Assembly: GCA_022616105.1 (NCBI GenBank)
Contig: JAKEFL010000231.1
Location: forward strand, 1 to 42,265
DNA length: 42,265 nt
Source: Anaerolineae bacterium
GTDB lineage: Bacteria; Chloroflexota; Anaerolineae; Anaerolineales; Villigracilaceae
Direction: 5' to 3'
Each line of letters begins with the position of its first letter. Within the stretch, counting starts at the first letter, position 1. Positions 17,506 to 26,772 of this stretch are shown here, piece by piece. Below the pieces are notes generated by a model that worked only from the letters and a program-made list of their open reading frames with translations, was not told the origin of the DNA and ran no database searches. The position numbers were made by a program, and so were the translations under genes.

Positions 17506-18375
17506 TCAATGTCCCCGTAAACCTTCCAATTCAAGTTTTATTCCATCTTCAAAAGACAAGGGAGCATAACTAAAATCCCTTTGTGCATCTGCATATGAAA
17601 ATGCCTTATCTTCATTCAGCCGCAGCACCTGCTCCGCTTTGAGGGGAAACGGAATACGCATCCGCTCAAATAGTCTCAGCAGGGATATCACAGGACGTGA
17701 TGGTATCTGGATTTTTCCAACACGCTTCTTCATCTGTCTGGCTATCGTATCGATGACCTCATTATAGGTAAGCGGATGTTTCCCAGCGATATTGTAATTC
17801 TTGCAGATGGTTTGATCCTTCAATAAGCAATTCACGATTGCCTGTGAAACATCATCCACATATACAGGCTGTTGCAGGGAATTCCCATCGCCAAAGACAG
17901 GGACAATCGGAGAGGTACGCATAAATCGGATCAGCCACCACATGTTTCTGTCACGTGGGCTTCCATAGATCATGGTCGGGCGCAGGATGGTGTATTTCAA
18001 CCCGCTGTTTTCAATCGCATGTTCCGCAGCAACACGGACCTTCTTGCTGTTCGCGTTCAATTGTGTAAAGATGGCTGTCGTGCTGATGAAGACCGCGCGT
18101 TCAATGCCCGCCTTCATGGCTGCGCTGAGGATCGACTCCGCGTGACCAAATCCGAGAGAGGCAATGTTGACGAGGGCATCTGTCCCCTGTATCGAAGCGG
18201 TGAGGGCTGGGGTGTCGGATAAATCTCCTGACGCCCACTCAATTTCCGGCTGAAGAAGAAGCGAGCGGTCACTTGTCAGACGGCAAAGACAACGTACCTG
18301 GAATCCGTTTTGCAGCAGCAAAGGAACGACTCGTGAGCCAGCGAATCCGGTCGCGCCTGTGACAAAGACTTTCAT
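17506..18375 (-). CDS. NAD-dependent epimerase/dehydratase family protein
   Basis: MKVFVTGATGFAGSRVVPLLLQNGF; YTILRPTMIYG; QPVYVDDVSQAI. Confidence 0.92.
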   Translation of the reverse strand: MKVFVTGATGFAGSRVVPLLLQNGFQVRCLCRLTSDRSLLLQPEIEWASGDLSDTPALTASIQGTDALVNIASLGFGHAESILSAAMKAGIERAVFISTTAIFTQLNANSKKVRVAAEHAIENSGLKYTILRPTMIYGSPRDRNMWWLIRFMRTSPIVPVFGDGNSLQQPVYVDDVSQAIVNCLLKDQTICKNYNIAGKHPLTYNEVIDTIARQMKKRVGKIQIPSRPVISLLRLFERMRIPFPLKAEQVLRLNEDKAFSYADAQRDFSYAPLSFEDGIKLELEGLRGH

Positions 18376-19592
18376 GTCTTCACTAAATTTTTAAGCAGTT
18401 GCAAAGTTTCATCCAACTTATCATGCCGATCAAGATGCCTGACCAGATACGCGCGCGCATTCATTCCCATTTGATTTGTGCGCTGAGGGTCTTTTGAAAG
18501 TTCGAGAATTGTTTTTGCAAGCATTTCATCATCCCCAGGGTTGACATAGATTCCCCCATCAGAGGACTCGATCACTTCGCGGATGACGCCGTCGATCACA
18601 AGGATGGTAGGGCGCGCAGCCGCCATATAATCGAAAACCTTGTTCGGATAGGTTGTGCGAAACATGGGAATATTCTGTAAGATCGCCAGGCACACATCCG
18701 ACGAAGCCAGCACAAAGGGCATCTCTTTTTTCGGACAAGGACCTGCGAAGATTATGTTATCGAGTTTCTTATGACTTGCTTCCGCCTCCAGCCGCGTCCG
18801 TTCCTTGCCATCACCGAACAGGATAAAACGGATTTTGGATTCATCCTGCAAACGCAAGGCTGCGCGCAGGATCGTATCAATGTCGTTTGCCTGTCCTAAT
18901 GCTCCTGCATAAACAACTGTGAATTTATCATCCAATCCGAATTTCTTTCGGATGTGTGAGCCATCCACATTTGGGTTAAACATGTTGATATCTGTTCCAT
19001 AAGGAATGAATGTGATCTTCTTTCCAGGCACGCCTTTGCCAAGCAGATATTCCTTATAGGCAGGTGAATTGACTAATATATGTGTTGCATGTTTATACAG
19101 GAAGTTTTCAAGCCAGCGCGCAGGCACAATGACAATTGGATTCCTGATCACGCCCATGCTAATCCCGAACTCGGGCCACAGATCGCGCACCTCCAGCAGG
19201 AAGGGTTTGCGCCGCAGCCAGGCTACAAACCATGCAGATAGCGCTTGAAAGATCTGCGGTGTTGTGCCCATGATGATGTCCGCATCTTTCACGAATAAAG
19301 CCGTCCACACGGAACTGAACATAAAGCTGAAAAAGGAAACAATACGCCAAAAATAACTGCGATGCAGTTCAGGATAGATATAAGCGCGAAGGATTCGCAC
19401 ACCATCAATGACCTGTTCGGTGAACATACCGCGATGCTTTACAATGCGTTGACCAGTCTGGTAATTCAGGTCACTGGCAACGATGACCAATTCGTGTCCA
19501 TGTTTGAGCAAGTATTGAGCCATTTCAAAGTGGCGAGTATGCCCCGGTTCATCAGGAGAAACAAAAGCTTGATGGAGCAATAAGATTTTCAT
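18372..19592 (-). CDS. Glycosyltransferase family 4 (WbuB-like)
   Basis: LLHQAFVSPDEPGHTRHFEMAQYL..., EVRDLWPEF, VVYAGALGQANDIDTIL, TYPNKVFDYMAAARP. Confidence 0.9.
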   Translation of the reverse strand: MKILLLHQAFVSPDEPGHTRHFEMAQYLLKHGHELVIVASDLNYQTGQRIVKHRGMFTEQVIDGVRILRAYIYPELHRSYFWRIVSFFSFMFSSVWTALFVKDADIIMGTTPQIFQALSAWFVAWLRRKPFLLEVRDLWPEFGISMGVIRNPIVIVPARWLENFLYKHATHILVNSPAYKEYLLGKGVPGKKITFIPYGTDINMFNPNVDGSHIRKKFGLDDKFTVVYAGALGQANDIDTILRAALRLQDESKIRFILFGDGKERTRLEAEASHKKLDNIIFAGPCPKKEMPFVLASSDVCLAILQNIPMFRTTYPNKVFDYMAAARPTILVIDGVIREVIESSDGGIYVNPGDDEMLAKTILELSKDPQRTNQMGMNARAYLVRHLDRHDKLDETLQLLKNLVKT

Positions 19593-19844
19593 CTATGGTC
19601 ATTATAAATTATATATGGGATAAAGAACCGCTCATGCTGCGCCCAGGCATGTCTCGCTTCGATGGCATCCACCAGTTTAGAAATTTTCCTACAGTCAAAA
19701 TACTTAATGTTATTACTCACCCAGATTTGAATTTAACAATATTTTCAAAATCAACATGAATTATAATAAGCGTATAAGGATTCCATACAAATCCATCGCG
19801 AATCCTCATATTCACCCCAATACAACAAATAGAAAGGAATTACC

Positions 19845-20327
19845 ATGGGCCTCTTCTCAAAAATTCTTGAAAAGCTTGGGATTAAAAAGGACAAACAGGC
19901 GGGAGCAACTGCGACTGTCACTGAAAAGCCTGCCGCGTCAGCTCCGGCACCAAAGGTCAGTGCACCTGCCAAGCCAGCCCCAGCAGCCACATCCAGGGCT
20001 GCCTCTACACCCAAACCTGCTCCGGTTCCAGTTACACCCAAAGTGGCAGCTCCGACTCCGATTTCAGAAGTTGATGTGGTTAGCAAGCTTGAGGGACTTG
20101 CCGCCAATAATCCCGCAAAACTTAACTGGAAGGTATCGATCGTGGACCTTCTAAAACTCCTCGATCTGGAAAGCAGTTTTGAGGCACGCAAGGAAATGGC
20201 AGTCGAGCTTGGCTGTCCTCCCGAACTGATGAATGATTCTGCCAAGATGAATACATGGCTTCACAAGAAAGTTCTACAGGAAATTGCCGAAAACGGCGGA
20301 AATGTTCCAAAGGAACTGTTAGACTAG
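19845..20327 (+). CDS. DUF3597 domain-containing protein
   Basis: Ala/Pro-rich linker then KLNWKVSIVDLLKLLDLESSFEARKEMAVELGCP...NTWLHKKVLQEIAENGGNVPKELLD. Confidence 0.85.
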   Translation: MGLFSKILEKLGIKKDKQAGATATVTEKPAASAPAPKVSAPAKPAPAATSRAASTPKPAPVPVTPKVAAPTPISEVDVVSKLEGLAANNPAKLNWKVSIVDLLKLLDLESSFEARKEMAVELGCPPELMNDSAKMNTWLHKKVLQEIAENGGNVPKELLD

Positions 20328-20346
20328 AGAAAAATCAATGTATCAG

Positions 20347-20374
20347 CAGCGTGGACTTGAATAAGTCCACGCTG
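20347..20374 (+). terminator. Hairpin after the DUF3597 gene
   Basis: cagcgtggactt-gaat-aagtccacgctg. Confidence 0.7.
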
Positions 20375-20513
20375 TTGTGATTTATTCAGACAAGTTGTTG
20401 AAAATGATTGGGACTCTTAATAAAGTCTCATTTTCATTTTAGAAAGGAAATAACCCTGAGAGTCTTTGAGAGTCTCACTGCATAGAATTATATGTGAAGA
20501 AAGGAATTTATTC

Positions 20514-20918
20514 ATGGAAATCCCAAGACACTGGAGACTCAAAAAACAACGCTACGGGCTGGTCGGTGAAGTTTGCCCCCATTGCGATTACAAGATTTTC
20601 CCCCCACGAGATGTCTGCCCAAACTGTGGCGACGAAGCCAAAGACCTCTATACATTTAGCGGCAAAGGCGAAGTGTACTCTTATACTACCGTTTATGAAG
20701 CCCCCAGCGGCTACGATAGCAGCGCCCCTTATACTGTGGCACTCGTAAAACTGGACGAAGGTCCCATGGTCACTGCCCAACTTACAGATGTAGACAATGA
20801 CGCGGTTGAAATCGGTATGCCTGTTGAGATGGTTACCCGCAAGATGCGAAATGACGGGGATGAGCGCGGACTCATCGTCTATGGCTACAAATTTCGTCCC
20901 CGCCTGGCTGTTGCATAA
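20514..20918 (+). CDS. Zn-ribbon/OB-fold DUF35 protein
   Basis: CPHCDYKIFPPRDVCPNCG then GEVYSYTTVYEAPSGYDSSAPYTVALVKLDEGPMVTAQL. Confidence 0.85.
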   Translation: MEIPRHWRLKKQRYGLVGEVCPHCDYKIFPPRDVCPNCGDEAKDLYTFSGKGEVYSYTTVYEAPSGYDSSAPYTVALVKLDEGPMVTAQLTDVDNDAVEIGMPVEMVTRKMRNDGDERGLIVYGYKFRPRLAVA

Positions 20919-20983
20919 TCTCTCGTAAGGTGGAATGGCATCCCGCCCTACGTGCCATTACAAAAAGCAATTTAGATACCCAT

Positions 20984-21006
20984 CGTCCTGCCGAATTGGC
21001 AGGACG
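20984..21006 (+). terminator. Terminator-like hairpin after the DUF35 gene
   Basis: cgtcctgcc-gaatt-ggcaggacg followed by attttgtt. Confidence 0.7.
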
Positions 21007-21025
21007 ATTTTGTTATGTACAAATA

Positions 21026-21039
21026 TAAAGTTGTATAAT
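21026..21039 (+). promoter_or_regulatory. Predicted -10 region for the SWIM gene
   Basis: taaagttgtataat, identical to the 14-mer upstream of recQ. Confidence 0.55.
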
Positions 21040-21067
21040 ACGGACATCCCCTTCTTTGGAACGTTCC

Positions 21068-22807
21068 ATGACATCTATTCCACACCTCAAAAAATCCGAT
21101 GTCGTCCGATGGACAGATGAAATTTATTTTCAACGGGGTCAAAAGTACTTTGAAGCGGAAGCCATTTATGACCAACGCCGTGAGGGAATGACGCTCAAAT
21201 CCAAATGCTCTGGGAGCCAGGCGCCTTTTTATCAGCAGAAAGTGATATTCGACAGCAAAGGGATTCAGTCTGCGGAATGTTCCTGTCCCGTGGGCGATGG
21301 CGGACATTGCAAACATGCCGTTGCGTTACTGCTTACATGGGTCAACGATCCTGATTCGTTTCAAGAAGTTGAAGCGCTGGAGGAGATTCTCGAAAAACGA
21401 ACCAAAGCTGAACTGATTGTCATTGTTAAACAAATGCTCGATCAGGAACCAGATCTCGAGTCCCTCCTGGATTTGCCATTTTCACAGGAAGAAAGCCAGC
21501 CGCTCAACGTCAAAGCGATTCGTCAACAGGCGCAAAATGCTTTTCGTAATGTGGATTATGAATGGGGCTACACGCGCGAAATCAAACAGGTTTTGAATCC
21601 GCTTTTGAAACTCGCGGCGAGTTATCTCGCCCGTAATGATGCGGAAAATTCCGCCCTCATATATGAAACCATCATCGAATCCATTATAGACAATGAAAAT
21701 GCGGCTCTTGGCGATAAAGAAGGAGAATTGCTGAGGGTTGTATATGATTGCGCTGAGGCCCTCGGAGAGTGTCTAACTCCTATCGCTGACTCGAAGACGC
21801 GGATTGAGATTTTACAAATCTTATTCAGCGCCTATCGGTGGGACACTATCAAAATAGGCGGCGTCGGCGCAGCGGACTGTGTGCCAGAAATTCTCACATC
21901 ACAAACAACATCTAAAGAGCAGAAAGAAATAGCACAATGGACGCGCGAAATCATGCCAAAAGGAAACAGTTGGAGCGATGGCTACCATCGCGAAGTCCTG
22001 GGCAGGCTATTGCTCGACCTTGAGGCAAATACTCTCGATGATGAAGCCTATTTGAAGATCTGCCGAGAGACAGGGCGATTGAACGACCTGATCGAACGCC
22101 TGCTCAAACTCAAAAGAATTCAAGAAGCCGAAGAAGATGCCAAAGCCGCGGAAGATTATCCGCTTTTTCGTGCGCTTGAGATTTTTACAAAACACAAACA
22201 AGCCGACCTTGCCGAAAAAATTGTGACGGAACGCTTGAAAACAATCGAAGATGACCGCCTGATAGAATGGCTTTCAGAAAGATACAAACAACGCGGCAAT
22301 TTGGCTGGCTCATTAAATTTAGAAGAACGCTTATTCCGGAAATACCCTAACATCGAGAAATACAAAAAACTTCACAAACTGGCAGGGCAGCTTGACCGCT
22401 GGGGGCATTTGCGGGCCCAAATCATCAGCGAACTTGAAAACAAAAAGGATTTTCATTTCCTGATAAGTATCTACCTTTTTGAAAAAGAAGTGGGGAAAGC
22501 GCTTGCAATGCTTGAAAAATTACCGCCTCGATGGGGAGACCATTCTACGCAATTTGAAGTGGCACAGGCGGCAAAGAAGCAATATCCTCAGGAAGCCATT
22601 CGAATATTCACGAATGAAGCAGAACGATTTATTGACTTTCGCAACCGCGACAGTTATTCACAAGCCGCGCTTTGCCTGCATGAGGTTCGCGATATCTATC
22701 GCCAAATGAACGAAATGGAATCCTGGAACAAACTCATCAAAGAAATACGCGAACGGTATAAAAAACTCCCTGCCCTTCAGGACGAATTGCATCAACTCAA
22801 GTTATGA
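21068..22807 (+). CDS. SWIM zinc-finger domain protein
   Basis: AECSCPVGDGGHCKHAVALLL (CxCx(n)CxH) and helical repeat-like remainder. Confidence 0.85.
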   Translation: MTSIPHLKKSDVVRWTDEIYFQRGQKYFEAEAIYDQRREGMTLKSKCSGSQAPFYQQKVIFDSKGIQSAECSCPVGDGGHCKHAVALLLTWVNDPDSFQEVEALEEILEKRTKAELIVIVKQMLDQEPDLESLLDLPFSQEESQPLNVKAIRQQAQNAFRNVDYEWGYTREIKQVLNPLLKLAASYLARNDAENSALIYETIIESIIDNENAALGDKEGELLRVVYDCAEALGECLTPIADSKTRIEILQILFSAYRWDTIKIGGVGAADCVPEILTSQTTSKEQKEIAQWTREIMPKGNSWSDGYHREVLGRLLLDLEANTLDDEAYLKICRETGRLNDLIERLLKLKRIQEAEEDAKAAEDYPLFRALEIFTKHKQADLAEKIVTERLKTIEDDRLIEWLSERYKQRGNLAGSLNLEERLFRKYPNIEKYKKLHKLAGQLDRWGHLRAQIISELENKKDFHFLISIYLFEKEVGKALAMLEKLPPRWGDHSTQFEVAQAAKKQYPQEAIRIFTNEAERFIDFRNRDSYSQAALCLHEVRDIYRQMNEMESWNKLIKEIRERYKKLPALQDELHQLKL

Positions 22808-22882
22808 CCATCACAGCCCAGTCAACCGAGTTTGCTTCAGAGTTCTGTTGCATCAATTTGCCATTTATGGCATAATAATTTC

Positions 22883-23518
22883 ATGAAATTTGCTGAGTTG
22901 CTTTCCCTTGTTGGAGATCAACCGGTTTTTGAAACGGGATTGCTCCTGGCAGGGAATGTAGACCCCAATGATGTGCGTCGCCAACTCTCACGCTGGGTGC
23001 ACACTGGAAAAATTCGCCAACTACGACGGGGGTTGTATATGTCTGCGCCGCCATACCAGAATGTCGTACCACATCCTTTTTTAATTGCCAATGCGCTCAT
23101 GCCTGGCTCCTACGTCAGCGAACAATCAGCATTGGCGTATTATGGGCTGATTCCAGAATACACGCCTCGCACACTCAGTGTTACGATGTCGCGCCCAGCA
23201 CAATGGGAGGATGGTTTTGTTTTTCGGCATCTTGCCCCGCACCTGTTTTTTGGCTATCAATCCATCGAAGTTGCTCAGAGACAGCATGTCTTTGTTGCAC
23301 ATCCCGAGAAAGCCCTGCTTGACTTGGCGCATCTTACACCAAATTCAGATTCACTAAAGTATTTGTCCCAATTACGCTTGCAAAATCTGGAACGTTTAAA
23401 TTTGGACCGACTGTATGGTTTTGCCGAACGCGCTGGCAAGCCCAAGTGGAAACGAGTTGCCCACCAGGTTATCGTGTTGGCACGGCAGGAAGAAAGCGAA
23501 TATGAGGAGTTACGATGA
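22883..23518 (+). CDS. AbiEi-type antitoxin (type IV TA)
   Basis: LRRGLYMSAPPYQNVVPHPFLIANALMPGSYVSEQSALAYYGLIPE; ATGA overlap with the AbiEii gene. Confidence 0.85.
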   Translation: MKFAELLSLVGDQPVFETGLLLAGNVDPNDVRRQLSRWVHTGKIRQLRRGLYMSAPPYQNVVPHPFLIANALMPGSYVSEQSALAYYGLIPEYTPRTLSVTMSRPAQWEDGFVFRHLAPHLFFGYQSIEVAQRQHVFVAHPEKALLDLAHLTPNSDSLKYLSQLRLQNLERLNLDRLYGFAERAGKPKWKRVAHQVIVLARQEESEYEELR

Positions 23519-24333
23519 AAGAACATCTGGCAACATTGATTCAATCGTCACCGTCTCCTGTTGAAGCACGTAACCTGGCGCGCGAATACTTGCAAGCTCT
23601 GATCTTGCAAAGTCTACAGCGAGCAAGTGCAATGACCTCATTTGCGTTTCATGGAGGTACTGCCTTAAGATTTTTATATTCCCTGCCGCGTTATTCTGAA
23701 GACCTGGATTTTGCTCTTGAACGTGCATCCGATTCATACAATTTTCGATCCTTCCTTCAAACCATTCGCAAAGATTTGGAAACACAAGGATATGCCATCG
23801 CGCTCAAGGTAAACGATCAGAAAACGGTCCACAGTGCATTTGTCCGTTTTTCAGGGTTGCTCTATGAGTTGAAATTGACTCCGCATCAGGATGAAATTTT
23901 GGCGGTGAAACTTGAAGTGGATACTAACCCACCAAAGGGAGCCGTATTGAATACATCGCTTGTTCGCCGTCACATTTTACTTAATTTACAACACCATGAT
24001 CAGTCATCTTTGCTTGCTGGCAAACTTCATGCAATTTTGCAACGCCCATATCTCAAAGGACGCGATATATATGATCTCCTCTGGTATTTGAGTGATAGGA
24101 ATTGGCCCGCCCCCAACCTGATTTTGCTGAATAATGCATTGAAACAAACAAACTGGGATGATCCAACCCTGACTGCGGAAAACTGGCGTGAGATCGTACG
24201 CACTCGAATCGGATCAAGTTCCTGGGAGCGCGTTATGGATGATGTTCGCCCATTCCTCGCATCGCAACAGGAAATCGAGTTGTTGACAAAGGAAAACCTG
24301 ATCAGGCTGCTCAAGAAAGATTCTTTGGATTAA
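23515..24333 (+). CDS. Nucleotidyltransferase AbiEii/AbiGii-type toxin
   Basis: FAFHGGTALRFLYSLPRYSEDLDFAL; GRDIYDLLWYL. Confidence 0.92.
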   Translation: MKEHLATLIQSSPSPVEARNLAREYLQALILQSLQRASAMTSFAFHGGTALRFLYSLPRYSEDLDFALERASDSYNFRSFLQTIRKDLETQGYAIALKVNDQKTVHSAFVRFSGLLYELKLTPHQDEILAVKLEVDTNPPKGAVLNTSLVRRHILLNLQHHDQSSLLAGKLHAILQRPYLKGRDIYDLLWYLSDRNWPAPNLILLNNALKQTNWDDPTLTAENWREIVRTRIGSSSWERVMDDVRPFLASQQEIELLTKENLIRLLKKDSLD

Positions 24334-24492
24334 AGCCTATGTCCATTTATGCCGAATGCGTCTACAAAACACGTACCTGAGCGTGATGGGAAGGCCAATG
24401 ACACACGTCGCAAGCAGATGCCGTCACGCTGTGCTTCGATGTTCTCCATAATATCCCCTGTCAATTTTGACAGGGCAATTTTGTTTCTATCT

Positions 24493-24506
24493 TAAAGTTG
24501 TATAAT
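24493..24506 (+). promoter_or_regulatory. Predicted -10 region for recQ
   Basis: taaagttgtataat 14-mer shared with 21026-21039. Confidence 0.55.
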
Positions 24507-24522
24507 CCCTGCATCCTATTCT

Positions 24523-26772
24523 TTGGAACCTAATGTGATATCCACTACGAATTTACTTTCCATCTCATCCATTCTAAAAGACACCTTCGGCTACGATACC
24601 TTTCGTCCGCTTCAACGTGAAGTGATCGAAAACGTGATGGCTCGCCGCGACACGCTCGCAGTCATGCCCACGGGCGGAGGCAAATCACTCTGCTATCAAA
24701 TCCCGTCGCTCCTTTTTGATGGGCTTACTGTCGTTGTCTCTCCTCTCATTTCGTTGATGAAAGATCAAGTGGAGCAGTTGCGCGCCTTTGGTGTCCCTGC
24801 CCTGTTCCTCAACAGTTCGCTGGCGCCACAGGAATATCAGGAGAACATGGACTATATAAAGCGCGGCGAAGTAAAACTGTTATACGTCGCGCCTGAAACG
24901 CTCCTCACCCCGCGTATCCTCTCACTCCTTTCGTCGCTTCAAGTGGACTGCCTGACGATTGACGAAGCCCACTGCATCTCAGAATGGGGTCACGACTTTC
25001 GCCCTGAATATCGTCAAATCATCGAAATACGAAAACGATTCCCAAACGCGGTCTGTCTCGCCCTTACTGCTACTGCCACCTCGCGCGTGCGGCAGGATAT
25101 TCGCTCCACCCTCAAGTTCACAACCACAAACGAATTCATCGCCAGTTTCAACCGCGAAAATCTCTATATCGAAGTCATTCGCAAACGCGACCCGATCGGG
25201 CAAACCATTCAGATGCTTGAACGTTTCAAGGATCAATCAGGCATCATTTATTGTTTCTCGCGTAAACAAGTGGATGAACTCGCCGCGTATCTCGCTTCAA
25301 AAGGATATTCTGTCCGTCCATATCACGCGGGATTGGAAGATTCAGACCGCCGCAGAAATCAGGAGGCATTCATCCGCGATGACGCACAAATCATCGTTGC
25401 CACCATTGCGTTCGGCATGGGCATCAACAAGCCAAACGTACGCTTTGTCATTCACTTCGATCTGCCCAAGAGCATTGAAGGTTATTATCAGGAAATCGGC
25501 CGCGCGGGACGTGACGGCTTGCCCGCGCATTGTCTTCTCCTCTACAGTTATTCGGATGCCGCCAAAATCAACTACTTCATTGAACAAAAGGATGGGGACG
25601 AAAAACGCGTCGCCATTGAACATCTGAATGCAATCGTACGTTATGCGGAAGATGAGATGACCTGCCGCCGCAAACCGCTCCTCAACTACTTCGGCGAATC
25701 ATTCCAAGCTGACACCTGCTCCAACTGCGACAACTGTACCTCCGCCCCTACCGCGCTGACAGATATCACAGTCTTCGCACAGAAATTCCTCTCCTGCGTC
25801 AAACGCGCGGAGGAAAAATTCGGCGCGGGTCATATCACAGATATATTGCTCGGTTCGAAAAACGAAAAGGTCCTGCGCTGGGAACATGACAAACTGTCCA
25901 CGTATGGCATCGGCCCGGAACTTACGAAGAAACAATGGATGCACATCGCGCGTCAACTCATGACAATGGGGTATCTGAAACAGGAGGGCGAGTATCACAC
26001 ATTGAGTCTCACGGCGCGGGCGTTGGATGCGCTCAAGAAAAGAGAACCAATTTTCGGCGTCGTGCAGGAAGCGGAGCGTGTCCGAACAAAAGGAAAGAAG
26101 AAAGTGGAGTTGGAGTATAACCACGCTTTGTTTGCATTGCTCCGTCAAAAACGCAAAGAGATGGCAGACGAAGCAGGTGTACCTCCATACGTCATCTTCT
26201 CCGATCGAACCCTCATAGAAATGTCCGCTTATTATCCACAGTCGTTTGCAAGCCTCCTGAATATCTCTGGTGTGGGACAGGCAAAAGCCAGTCAATATGG
26301 CGACGCGTTTTTGGAAGTTATTCAATCATATTGTAAAAAGCATAGACTCGCGGAAATCCCTCATCCCCGACTCCGCGAAGCGTCCCGAGGGGAGAAGGGA
26401 GCGGCATCCCCCTTTCCCAATGGGAGAGGGGCTGGGGGTGAGGGAGAACTGAGCGAGCGCACGTGGCTCGTCGCTGAAGCATTCAATGAAGGTGCGACGA
26501 TTCAAAATTTAATGGAACGACATCAAGTCACAAAAGGAACGATTCTCGAACATCTCACAAAATACGTGATGGCAGGCAACATCCTGCGAAACGGAGAAGA
26601 CCTGGTATCGCTTGCAGCGGTCACGGCCGAACAAAAACAAGCCGCCTTCACTGCGTTCGATGAACTCAGCCCAACATTTCTCAAACCTGTGTTTGACAAG
26701 TTGAACGGAACATTGAATTACGATGAATTGAAAATTTTGCGAATGTTGTATTTGATCGCGCGACAGGGGTAA
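24523..26772 (+). CDS. recQ: ATP-dependent DNA helicase RecQ with repeat-derived linker
   Basis: AVMPTGGGKSLCYQIP, IDEAHCISEWGHDFRPEY, GIIYCFSRKQVDELA, QEIGRAGRDG, Zn cysteines CSNCDNC, HRDC. Alternative GTG start at 24535. Confidence 0.95.
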   Translation: MEPNVISTTNLLSISSILKDTFGYDTFRPLQREVIENVMARRDTLAVMPTGGGKSLCYQIPSLLFDGLTVVVSPLISLMKDQVEQLRAFGVPALFLNSSLAPQEYQENMDYIKRGEVKLLYVAPETLLTPRILSLLSSLQVDCLTIDEAHCISEWGHDFRPEYRQIIEIRKRFPNAVCLALTATATSRVRQDIRSTLKFTTTNEFIASFNRENLYIEVIRKRDPIGQTIQMLERFKDQSGIIYCFSRKQVDELAAYLASKGYSVRPYHAGLEDSDRRRNQEAFIRDDAQIIVATIAFGMGINKPNVRFVIHFDLPKSIEGYYQEIGRAGRDGLPAHCLLLYSYSDAAKINYFIEQKDGDEKRVAIEHLNAIVRYAEDEMTCRRKPLLNYFGESFQADTCSNCDNCTSAPTALTDITVFAQKFLSCVKRAEEKFGAGHITDILLGSKNEKVLRWEHDKLSTYGIGPELTKKQWMHIARQLMTMGYLKQEGEYHTLSLTARALDALKKREPIFGVVQEAERVRTKGKKKVELEYNHALFALLRQKRKEMADEAGVPPYVIFSDRTLIEMSAYYPQSFASLLNISGVGQAKASQYGDAFLEVIQSYCKKHRLAEIPHPRLREASRGEKGAASPFPNGRGAGGEGELSERTWLVAEAFNEGATIQNLMERHQVTKGTILEHLTKYVMAGNILRNGEDLVSLAAVTAEQKQAAFTAFDELSPTFLKPVFDKLNGTLNYDELKILRMLYLIARQG
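26357..26447. repeat. Repeat element inside recQ
   Basis: tccctcatccccgactccgcgaagcg...tgggagaggggctgggggtgagggaga; related to 10713-10771. Encodes PHPRLREASRGEKGAASPFPNGRGAGGEGE. Confidence 0.75.

Noticed and set aside
19600-19760. Possible truncated gene upstream of the glycosyltransferase (minus strand LVDAIEARHAWAQHERFFIPYI)
   Set aside because: Too short to assign; could be chance.
24341-24450. Possible gene remnant between AbiEii and recQ
   Set aside because: Short open stretches on both strands but no convincing similarity to any family I recognise.
25699-26325. 208-aa minus-strand ORF inside recQ
   Set aside because: Antisense to conserved RecQ coding sequence.
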